64,000 bases of DNA from G963662675 sp963662675. Lineage in GTDB: Bacteria; Bacteroidota; Bacteroidia; Bacteroidales; Prolixibacteraceae. Positions 39,301-46,192 of the stretch are shown here, piece by piece; the stretch's first letter is position 1, and each line of letters opens with the position of its first letter. The stretch covers positions 1,054,001 through 1,118,000 of the forward strand of contig CAXXHP010000004.1 of assembly GCA_963662675.2 (NCBI GenBank), written 5' to 3'. The notes below the pieces were generated by a model, which was not told the DNA's origin, searched no databases, and saw only the letters and a list, made by a program, of their open reading frames with translations. The translations under genes and the position numbers were made by a program.

Positions 39301-39539
39301 GTTGTGCCTTTAAGAACAACAGTTACTCCAGGTAATGACACCCCCTGATTATCAACAACCTGACCAGTAACCGTTAATGATTGCTGAACAGAAGTAGTAC
39401 TGATTCGCTCTGATTGATTAGAAGCTGCTCCAGCCTGAGCGATACTTAAAATCAAGAAAATAGCAAATAGTTGCATCATTTTCCTTGTTTTAGACCTGAT
39501 GCATAATTGTAATGCATCTCTAAACGATTTTTTTTTCAT
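36360..39539 (-). CDS. SusC/RagA TonB-dependent transporter (B), without STN domain
   Basis: A 1059-residue outer-membrane importer: leader, carboxypeptidase-D-like beta domain (GQVVDNQGVSLPGVTVVLKG), GLDEVVAVGYGV, plug with DPLYIVDGLQV and SIEVLKDAASAAIYGAQAGNGVV, and a barrel ending TFGINVSF. As in SusC-A no STN domain lies between leader and beta domain. The N-terminal ~145 residues closely match SusC-A, but the plug and barrel are of a different lineage, so A and B share a regulated head and carry different pores. It lies 27 bases upstream of susD-B. Confidence 0.93.
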   Translation of the reverse strand: MKKKSFRDALQLCIRSKTRKMMQLFAIFLILSIAQAGAASNQSERISTTSVQQSLTVTGQVVDNQGVSLPGVTVVLKGTTQGTITDFDGNYSLPNVSGDGTLVFSFVGMLDVEIPVNGQTAINTTMEEETIGLDEVVAVGYGVQKKSSLTGAVASVKTEELENRSVNNVGKAVQGKISGVQVVSMSGAPGSSPEFRVRGYSNNSTSDPLYIVDGLQVDDIAYLDPSSIGSIEVLKDAASAAIYGAQAGNGVVLISTKTGSAGTSRFFYNGMYTLQSQRDKLEMMNADQYKTFWMEQGQPETAFQNGNTDWNSLIIEDGMRLNHTLGFEGGSEKASFYGALTYNKDDGMIVGDSDTYERIAVQVNASYQVNSWMKVGTTNSIERAKIVSVSENNFTASGSAVGGAYFYDPTVPANYINDADAPSSLGLLEAEANGFPVNRNSEGQLYGGSLLLQSNLWNPYLMIDNYTNEEWRSNINGTAYAEFKPIEGLVYTSRVGYRFGTNSTSNYSEPFYHNNNQSLAYGGLDAEMSHNFYYQWENFANYSFSLADHDITAMAGMQYTSNNNTNVGGETDHLDSEAENYRFLEYSTADANDNVLGDNIDRRSIAYFGRLDWNYDDRYMVQGSFRADAYDASKLSQTNRWGYFPSASAGWTISNENFIKESGFDALSHFKIRGSWGINGNVNVLDNYPYSPSLSLGENYYSFTNQLISAASPSDQLPNPELVWEKSKQTDIGIDTRFFNNRLNFSVDYFHKITDGLLASGPAPVVSGTSSVMRNTGKIENSGLEFDFGWRDEIGDFNYSITGNFSTLHNEVLESPYGDGRQAGGGGFLTGGTYFEKGHPIWYIRTNIIDHIDETNGQPIYKTAEELGTDDGMAPVGSSIPDFTYGITLTAEYKGFDMRIFGSGQSGSELMWGIVRPDLPLINMPSFLYNDRWTPENSVNAIQPSPTIYATGFGGIARYAQSDAWVFDNSFFKIKEIQFGYSFPTELISPLNISALRINVSLEDFFTFTKYPGIDPESMAGTQDGTTLPGGLSLGGGMGVDRVQYPAMKQVTFGINVSF

Positions 39540-39594
39540 AAGTTTAGAACATTAATTATTAAATAAAAACTAGTCTAACTCAGTTGTTATTTAG

Positions 39595-39619
39595 AGGAGA
39601 GTGCCGCAAACACTCTCCT
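39595..39619 (-). terminator. Intercistronic hairpin between fecR-B and susC-B
   Basis: A 9-bp stem AGGAGAGTG/CACTCTCCT around CCGCAAA, three bases after the fecR-B stop; the counterpart of the hairpin at 21524. Confidence 0.5.
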
Positions 39620-39622
39620 TTT

Positions 39623-40678
39623 TTATTTAAAGGAAGTTATCCTTCCCTCGTCTAACTGAATTAAAACTTTTCTTCTTTGGAATGTATTGGTTTTGGTTAA
39701 GTTTCTTGGTAATTCTTCCCAGCTTATGGGAGCTGCAATAGCAATAAGTTTCAGTACTTCATCAAGTGTTTCATCCTCAAAAGTTGCCCTGAAGTTGTAG
39801 GGGTACATTCCATCGTTCTCAAACACAATATCTGCATTGTACCACCTTCCCAATCGTTCTGCAACCTGGCTAAGGTCCTCATTCCTAAATACTAATTTCC
39901 CTTCTGTCCACTCAGTGTATTCTGATGCTTCAACAGCATTAACTTCAAATGTATTTTCCTCTGTATTAAGAACTAATTTCTGATTGGGAGTCAATACATT
40001 AAATACTTCACCGTCAACGGAACGTAATTCAACCCGCCCACTGCTTAACACAACTTCTTCTTCGGGGGCATCCGAATAAGCAGAAACATTAAATTTTGTT
40101 CCCAATACTTTTACCTGCATATTATCTGTATGGACAACAAAAGGGTTTGACTCATCATGATAAACATCGAAGTATGCTTCGCCGGTAAGAACAACATTTC
40201 TTCCATTAGAGAAACTTATTGGATATTTTAATGATGATCCACTATTAATGAACCCAGTGGTTCCATCAGGGAGTTTAAAGCTGGTGCGGGCACCCATAGG
40301 GCAAAATATTTCTACGTAGGCCTCCGAATTGGCATATTCAGTATTGTCATTATCGAACTGTAAGTATAAAACAGTGAAAAATGAAAACAACAACGGAACA
40401 ATCAGAATGGCAGCCACTCGTTGAAAAACACTAATGAATTTCAATTTTCTGTCATTATTCTCTTCAAGTCGTATTCTATGGTGTATTTGATGTAGCAGGT
40501 GGTCTGAATCATGTTTCGAAGAGTTCTCAACTTCAAATTCATTCCAATGTTTTTTTAAGTAATTACTCAGAAATAGACTTTTACTGTAATTGGTAAAAAT
40601 CGATTTTATGTCATGGTACTCCCCCCGTGAGTATTTACCATTGAAAAAACGTTCTAATATTTCTGGGGCAAAATCCAT
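39623..40678 (-). CDS. FecR-family anti-sigma/sigma-regulator (B)
   Basis: A 351-residue FecR protein almost identical to FecR-A. Residue 4 differs (A for K), then none until the SWEELPRNLTKTNTF segment near the C-terminus, where eight differences occur. It has one membrane span at about 88-107, a periplasmic FecR domain and a C-terminal STN-like region. It heads the fecR-susC-susD-B unit but has no ECF gene directly upstream (susC-C is there instead). The near-identity over most of the gene, with divergent flanks, indicates recent duplication or gene conversion. Confidence 0.93.
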   Translation of the reverse strand: MDFAPEILERFFNGKYSRGEYHDIKSIFTNYSKSLFLSNYLKKHWNEFEVENSSKHDSDHLLHQIHHRIRLEENNDRKLKFISVFQRVAAILIVPLLFSFFTVLYLQFDNDNTEYANSEAYVEIFCPMGARTSFKLPDGTTGFINSGSSLKYPISFSNGRNVVLTGEAYFDVYHDESNPFVVHTDNMQVKVLGTKFNVSAYSDAPEEEVVLSSGRVELRSVDGEVFNVLTPNQKLVLNTEENTFEVNAVEASEYTEWTEGKLVFRNEDLSQVAERLGRWYNADIVFENDGMYPYNFRATFEDETLDEVLKLIAIAAPISWEELPRNLTKTNTFQRRKVLIQLDEGRITSFK

Positions 40679-40700
40679 ATCCTGTTAACAACTTTAAATG

Positions 40701-40730
40701 CAATATGAACTATACGTTAAAAACCCCTAG
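40701..40730 (-). promoter_or_regulatory. ECF-type promoter-like element upstream of fecR-B
   Basis: On the minus strand CTAGGGG, 16 bases, then CATATTG, 29 bases before the fecR-B start. Geometry identical to the elements before fecR-A and fecR-C, although the sequence around it has diverged from that of fecR-A. Confidence 0.5.
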
Positions 40731-40875
40731 TGAAATGTTAACAATTTCAAATATTAAGTTGTAAAACACATATAATTGCTAATCACAATAGATGACACAC
40801 GCGTAATAAACATAATATATAAGACGATAGGGATTATGCTGACTAACTAGAATTAAACGAGTAAAGCAGTGGAGA

Positions 40876-43800
40876 CTATATGTCTATGTTAAATCCAAAC
40901 GAAATTGTTCTTGGAACAGGGTAAGATCCATAATCGAGACCTAAATTTAATGCACTAGCAGATTGTCCGAATGCGTTCATAGAAACTTCTGGATTTAATC
41001 CCTTATATTTTGTAAAAACATAAAGCTGCTGAACACTCATATAGAATCGTAATTTTCTAATATTAGAAAGGAAAGAGGGATCATGGATAGAATATCCGAA
41101 TGTAACGTTCTTGATAGTTAAAAAGCTTGCATCACTTATAAATCGACTATGAAACCAATCCCGTTCATAAGCAGTACCTGAAGTCGTTTTTCCATATTTA
41201 CCAGCACCCGGATTTTCGGGAGAACGCCATCTGTCTTTTACTTCTTTATAAATATTAAAAACGCCATCTAAATTAACTAGTCCCTGTTCTGACATATTAG
41301 CAACATCGTTTCCATACGCACCTGACATCACAATTGAAAGATCAAAATTTTTATAGGTGAAAGAATTCGTAAACCCGAATGTAAAATCTGGTGTTGGGTC
41401 ACCTATTATTGTACGATCATCGTTGTCTCCACCATGAGTGATAACCCCATCAGGAAGACCATCAGGGCCACCTCCAACATCTCTGAACTTAATCGTACCA
41501 ACTTCAGATAAAGTTGCTTTTGGTGAACTGTCAAATTCTTCCTGACTATCATAAATACCATCCCAAATCATTCCATAGAAAAGGCCTATTTTTTCACCAA
41601 CTTTTGTTATGTTAGGTTGCATGAATCCATCGTTGATTCTATCAACTCCACCATAAAGTGCTTCAACCTTATTGTCTGTAAATGAAATATTGAAATTTGT
41701 ATCCCACTTCAATTCACCATTCATATTTTTGGTATTCACTTGAAATTCATGGCCCCAGAATTTTAGCTCCCCAATATTTCCATTAAAACTTGAAAAGCCT
41801 GACTCCTGTGCAACACGAACACTGTAGAGGAGGCTCTTTGATCTTCTAGTATAAAAATCATATACAAAATTGAATTTATTATTCAGGAAAGAAATATCAA
41901 GACCCAAATCATATTCAACGGTTTGTTCCCAAGTAAGACCAGGATTTGGCAGTTGTGTTACAGCACTACCGCTTCCAAGTGAAGATCCAAAAATTGCATT
42001 GTACTCACTACGTCCACTACTAACAGTAGCATATTGAGTATAATTACCAATATTATTGTTCCCAACAACACCATAAGACATTCGAAGTTTTAAAAATGAA
42101 ATTGGTTTTGCCTTTTTCATAAAATCTTCATCTGACAATATCCATCCAAAAGAAGCTGAAGGAAAGGTACCCCATCTGTTATCAGTTCCAAAACGAGAAG
42201 AGCCATCAGTACGAATAGCCAGAGAGACAAGATATTTGTTTTTATAATTATAGTTTAAACGTCCAATATATGACATCATACTCCATTCTTGAATATCATT
42301 GGACGTATTGTTATCTGTTCTGTCAATGTTGTTTGCCGATTGTATTGTAGCTAACCTATCATCGGGGAAACCCGTGACAGTTATTTGCAACTGATCAGAC
42401 CGGAATTTCTGCAATGTTACTCCAGCTAGTAAATCAAAGTTGTGATCTCCTGTAGACCTTTTATAGGTTAGGATATTTTCATTCAACCATGTATTATACT
42501 GACTGTTTCGAAATATTGCCCGTGAAGTGGTAGGCAGTAATATCGCAAAAGTAGATATTGAAGTACTTGGCTGAATAGAAACAAATTTCGTGTTTCCATA
42601 ATCATAGTTTAATGATGTTTTCAAATTTAATCCAGCTATTGGCTTATATTCCAAAAACGTATTTGCAATAATTCGCGATGTTTTGGTTTCGTTCGTCAAT
42701 TCTTTTGCAGCTCGATATGTATTAGGAGTAGGAAATGTCCCAAGATCTTCATCCCAAATCATAATTGGAAGAGTGCCATCTTCATTTTTATAGGGAAAAA
42801 TGGGCCATATTATTAATGCATTATTCATTAAGCCACCAGTCCAAAACTGACCATCAGTTGTAGGAGTGTTGTTTACTGAATGTGTTGGCGCAACATTTAA
42901 GGCTGCTGTTATTTTTTCGCTAATATTATATTCTGAATTAATTCGAACTGAAAATCTATTGAGATTTGAGTTTAACACAACCCCATCTTGGTTTAAATAA
43001 CCAAAAACAGATGTCGTGCTAAAGTTCTCTTTATTTGCACTTAGGGTCACCGAATAATTCTGAATTGAAGCATTCCTGAGGATTGCATCATAATGGTTGT
43101 AACCTTCAGCATATTCTTCAGGATTCTGAAAGATTTCTGGAACCTCTAATCCCTTGTCTTCATAAGACTCTTTTTTAAACTGGGCAAACTCAGCACCGTT
43201 CATCATATCAGGTCTTTTATTTAAAGGAACCTGCTGAATTCCATGATATGCACTTATACCTATATTAGTTTTACCTAATTGTGCTTTTTTTGTCGTTATC
43301 AAAATAACACCATTTGCTGCTCTAGAGCCATATAGTGCAGTTGAAGAGGCATCTTTCAAAACAGAAATATTTTCAATCTCACTTGGATTAATATTATTGA
43401 CATCACCTGCAATTGGAAATCCATCAACAACATAAAGTGGCTCATTCCCTGCCGTTAATGATGCTTGTCCCCTCACCCGAAATTGCATTCCCAACCCTAA
43501 CCGTCCTGTCGTTTGATTAATCTGAACTCCTGAAAGTTGTCCCTGTAGCTTCTGTGTAATGGTAGAGACTGGTATATCAGAAAGCTCTTCGAATAATAAA
43601 GATTGAATTGAACCAGTAACATCCCTTTTTAGCTGTGTACCATAACCTATTGCAACAATTTCATCCAGATTAATTATATCTTCAGTTAATGTTACATTCA
43701 ATGCTGTTGAATCATTTATCGAAATATCCTGGCTCTTCATACCAATATGGGAAAATTTTAACACCGCACCTTCCGGAACATTTGAAATAGTATATTTCCC

Positions 43801-44223
43801 ATTACTGTCAGTTATAACTCCATTTCCTGTCCCTTCAATTATTAGAAGAACACCTGCAAGTGGATTTCCTTCCTGATCCCGAACAAAACCAGTAATAACA
43901 TTATTAGCCTGTACTGAATCATTATATGTCGTTAAAACAATTTGCTGATTTTCGATCACATAATAAACGTCTGTCTCTCTAAATAATTCATCTAAGACTA
44001 TATCAACTGACTGATCATCAACGGTGATAGAAACAAGCCTGTTAATATCGATAATATCTTGGTTTAATAAGAAGTAGAAGTCTGCCTGTTTCTCTATCTC
44101 ATCTAAAATATCACTCACTTTTGCATCTGTCATATTTAAGGTAACTGTAGCTTCTTGAGCATTAGCCCCCTTCGAATAAAACAATAATAAAAGAAATAAT
44201 AAATAAAGAGAATAATATCTCAT
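40876..44223 (-). CDS. SusC/RagA TonB-dependent transporter (C) with STN domain, no adjacent SusD
   Basis: A 1115-residue outer-membrane transporter with a signal peptide (about 1-22), an STN signalling domain at about 23-105 (VTLNMTDAKVSDILDEIEKQ ... VSITVDDQSVDIVLDELF), a carboxypeptidase-D-like domain at about 112-195, a plug (PLYVVDGFPIAG, NISVLKDASSTALYGSRAANGVI) and a barrel ending FGFNIDI. Plug and barrel are closely related to SusC-A. It is in line with ECF and FecR-C upstream, so it can signal. The next gene is fecR-B rather than a susD, which is unusual for this family. It may share SusD-A or act mainly as a sensor. Confidence 0.93.
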   Translation of the reverse strand: MRYYSLYLLFLLLLFYSKGANAQEATVTLNMTDAKVSDILDEIEKQADFYFLLNQDIIDINRLVSITVDDQSVDIVLDELFRETDVYYVIENQQIVLTTYNDSVQANNVITGFVRDQEGNPLAGVLLIIEGTGNGVITDSNGKYTISNVPEGAVLKFSHIGMKSQDISINDSTALNVTLTEDIINLDEIVAIGYGTQLKRDVTGSIQSLLFEELSDIPVSTITQKLQGQLSGVQINQTTGRLGLGMQFRVRGQASLTAGNEPLYVVDGFPIAGDVNNINPSEIENISVLKDASSTALYGSRAANGVILITTKKAQLGKTNIGISAYHGIQQVPLNKRPDMMNGAEFAQFKKESYEDKGLEVPEIFQNPEEYAEGYNHYDAILRNASIQNYSVTLSANKENFSTTSVFGYLNQDGVVLNSNLNRFSVRINSEYNISEKITAALNVAPTHSVNNTPTTDGQFWTGGLMNNALIIWPIFPYKNEDGTLPIMIWDEDLGTFPTPNTYRAAKELTNETKTSRIIANTFLEYKPIAGLNLKTSLNYDYGNTKFVSIQPSTSISTFAILLPTTSRAIFRNSQYNTWLNENILTYKRSTGDHNFDLLAGVTLQKFRSDQLQITVTGFPDDRLATIQSANNIDRTDNNTSNDIQEWSMMSYIGRLNYNYKNKYLVSLAIRTDGSSRFGTDNRWGTFPSASFGWILSDEDFMKKAKPISFLKLRMSYGVVGNNNIGNYTQYATVSSGRSEYNAIFGSSLGSGSAVTQLPNPGLTWEQTVEYDLGLDISFLNNKFNFVYDFYTRRSKSLLYSVRVAQESGFSSFNGNIGELKFWGHEFQVNTKNMNGELKWDTNFNISFTDNKVEALYGGVDRINDGFMQPNITKVGEKIGLFYGMIWDGIYDSQEEFDSSPKATLSEVGTIKFRDVGGGPDGLPDGVITHGGDNDDRTIIGDPTPDFTFGFTNSFTYKNFDLSIVMSGAYGNDVANMSEQGLVNLDGVFNIYKEVKDRWRSPENPGAGKYGKTTSGTAYERDWFHSRFISDASFLTIKNVTFGYSIHDPSFLSNIRKLRFYMSVQQLYVFTKYKGLNPEVSMNAFGQSASALNLGLDYGSYPVPRTISFGFNIDI

Positions 44224-44262
44224 ATACAGTTTGTTAGGTTTATTCCTTATTAAAGGACTACT

Positions 44263-44278
44263 AGTCTAGCACTAGACT
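44263..44278 (-). terminator. Small hairpin between fecR-C and susC-C
   Basis: A perfect 7-bp stem AGTCTAG/CTAGACT with a 2-base spacer, 12 bases after the fecR-C stop. It has the same placement as the other fecR-susC hairpins but is weaker. Confidence 0.35.
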
Positions 44279-44290
44279 AAATTTAAAGCC

Positions 44291-45346
44291 TTATTTAAAT
44301 CGCTCAACCCTATCTTCATCCATCCTTATAATTATCTTTCGTTTTTGGTATGAGTTATTTTCATTTATATCTCTTGGCAATTCTTCCCAACTTACAGGAG
44401 CTGCAATAGCAAGTAGTTTTAAAATTTCATTCAATGTTTCATCCTCAAAGGTTGCCCTAAATGGATATGAATACATCCCTTCATTCTCAAAAATTATATC
44501 TGCATTGTACCATCTGCCTAATCGTTCTACAACCTGGCTAAGATCCTCATTCCTGAACACTAATTTCCCTTCTGTCCACCCTGTGTATTGCGATGCCTCT
44601 ACCGTATTAACCGCAAATGTATTTTTCTCTGTATTGAGCACTAGTTTCTGATTAGGTGCCAATACATCAAGCATCTCGCCATTAGTAGTACGTAATTCGA
44701 CCTCTCCGCTACTTAGCACAACCTCTTCTATTGTTTCGTCAGGATATGCGACAACATTGAATTTTGTTCCCAATACTTTCACCTGCATGTTATCTGTATG
44801 GACAACAAAGGGATTTGACACATCATGAAAAACATCGAAATATGCTTCGCCGCTGAGAACAACACTTCTTCTATTCGAAAAACTTACTGGGTATTTTAAT
44901 GATGATCCACTATTAATAAAACCAATAGTTCCATCGGGAAGTTCAAAACTAGTGCGGGCACCCATAGGGCAATAAATTTCTACGTATGCCTCAGAATTGG
45001 CATATTCAGAATTATCTCTATCGAGTTTTAGATATAAAACGGTGAAAAAGGATAGCAACAACGGAACAATCAGAATTGCAGCGATTCGTTGAAAAACACT
45101 AATAAATTTCAATTTTTTGTCGTTATTTTCTTCAAGCCTAATTTTGTGATGTATTCTATGAAGTAGATGGTCTGAATCATGACAATCAGAGTCTTTGGCT
45201 TCAAATTCATTCCAATGTTTTTTTAAGTATTTCTCAAGAAATTGACTTTTACTATAATTGGTAAAAGTAGATATTACATCGTGGAAATCTCTTCGTGAGT
45301 ATTTACCATTAAAAAAACGTTTTAGTATTTCTGGGTTAAAGTCCAT
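44291..45346 (-). CDS. FecR-family anti-sigma/sigma-regulator (C)
   Basis: A 351-residue paralogue of FecR-A and FecR-B with the same layout but many substitutions (for example RRDFHDVISTF for RGEYHDIKSIF). It has one membrane segment at about 88-107, the periplasmic FecR motif VLSGEAYFDVFHDVSNPFVVHT and the C-terminal FRATFEDETLNEILKLLAI region. It lies 103 bases after the ECF gene and before the STN-bearing susC-C. This is the complete classical ECF-FecR-SusC relay of the large PUL and is probably the parent of the A and B copies. Confidence 0.93.
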   Translation of the reverse strand: MDFNPEILKRFFNGKYSRRDFHDVISTFTNYSKSQFLEKYLKKHWNEFEAKDSDCHDSDHLLHRIHHKIRLEENNDKKLKFISVFQRIAAILIVPLLLSFFTVLYLKLDRDNSEYANSEAYVEIYCPMGARTSFELPDGTIGFINSGSSLKYPVSFSNRRSVVLSGEAYFDVFHDVSNPFVVHTDNMQVKVLGTKFNVVAYPDETIEEVVLSSGEVELRTTNGEMLDVLAPNQKLVLNTEKNTFAVNTVEASQYTGWTEGKLVFRNEDLSQVVERLGRWYNADIIFENEGMYSYPFRATFEDETLNEILKLLAIAAPVSWEELPRDINENNSYQKRKIIIRMDEDRVERFK

Positions 45347-45376
45347 ATATGTCTTTTATACTACCATATAAATATA

Positions 45377-45407
45377 CATATACGATTTCAAACCCCAAAT
45401 CCCCTAG
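45377..45407 (-). promoter_or_regulatory. ECF-type promoter-like element upstream of fecR-C
   Basis: On the minus strand CTAGGGG, 16 bases, then CGTATATG, 38 bases before the fecR-C start, between the ECF gene and fecR. The -10-like CGTAT is the form most like known ECF promoters. Confidence 0.5.
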
Positions 45408-45449
45408 TTGGAACATCAGAAAATGATACTATTTTTTATTACCTGTTGA

Positions 45450-46037
45450 TTAGGTCGTTATGAAAATATGGAAAAATAGCATTGCTGAAATACTATTCTC
45501 ACCCAATTGTTTTTTCAAATTTTTTAAAGCTTCTGTCAAATGGTTTTCGACAGTTTTGGGGGTAATTCCAAGCTGCATAGAGATATCTTTCACCGATTGT
45601 CCTTCAATTCTCTTCTTAACCAATACTTCTTTTTGTCTTGTCGGTAATTCGTCAATAATCTTTTCAACTTTTTCAAGAAGTGCTTGATAATTTAATTGCT
45701 CTTCAAGTTCAGGACTAAAAACTATTGCTTCATCAATAAGTGTGTCTTTATAAGCTTGTTCCCGTCGAACTTTTTGAAAAGTCTCAATAATTAGATTGTA
45801 GGCTATTTTGAAAAGGTAGGCTTTAAAAGACAAATCAGGTTTTAAGTCTTTTCTATTTTTCCAGATGCGTATAAAGACTTCTTGAACAACTTCTTCCGCA
45901 TCTTCTTTCGACTTTAAATAACCATATGTAAAATGATAAATACGACTTCCATATTCTGAAAACAAATTATCAAAGGCTTTAACATCACCTTTTTTTAATG
46001 CTTTCACAAGCATTATTTCATCTTCTTTTATCATCAA
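45450..46037 (-). CDS. ECF RNA polymerase sigma factor (FecI-like)
   Basis: A 195-residue sigma-70 of the extracytoplasmic-function type. Region 2 includes AFDNLFSEYGSRIYHF and DAEEVVQEVFIRIWKNR; region 4 includes LPTRQKEVLVKKRIEGQSVKDISMQLGITPKTVENHL, the DNA-binding helix-turn-helix. The tail SISAMLFFHIFITT is hydrophobic and lies beyond region 4. It directs polymerase to the fecR/susC operons, held or activated by FecR-C at the membrane. It is the only ECF gene near three fecR genes, so it could serve all three. I saw no clear vegetative promoter in front of it. Confidence 0.93.
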   Translation of the reverse strand: MMIKEDEIMLVKALKKGDVKAFDNLFSEYGSRIYHFTYGYLKSKEDAEEVVQEVFIRIWKNRKDLKPDLSFKAYLFKIAYNLIIETFQKVRREQAYKDTLIDEAIVFSPELEEQLNYQALLEKVEKIIDELPTRQKEVLVKKRIEGQSVKDISMQLGITPKTVENHLTEALKNLKKQLGENSISAMLFFHIFITT

Positions 46038-46126
46038 TTCGTTTAGTTTAGCCTAATAAACAGGAAAGATAGAAATTGAATTTTTAATAACCCGAATTTT
46101 TAAAGAAAAAAATTCAACCCAAAACT

Positions 46127-46161
46127 AAGATGCAGGGCAATGATGAATTGCCCTACATCTT
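46127..46161 (-). terminator. Terminator downstream of the GH78 gene of PUL-D
   Basis: A 15-bp stem on the minus strand (AAGATGTAGGGCAAT with ATTGCCCTGCATCTT, one G-U pair) and a 5-base loop, 31 bases after the stop. It separates PUL-D from the ECF gene of PUL-C. Confidence 0.75.
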
Positions 46162-46192
46162 ATACATTATCGGTATTTGAGACAGTGTGGTA

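Noticed and set aside
21554..40678. Mobile element carrying fecR-susC
   Set aside because: No transposase, terminal inverted repeats or target duplications were seen; simple duplication or gene conversion explains the repeats.
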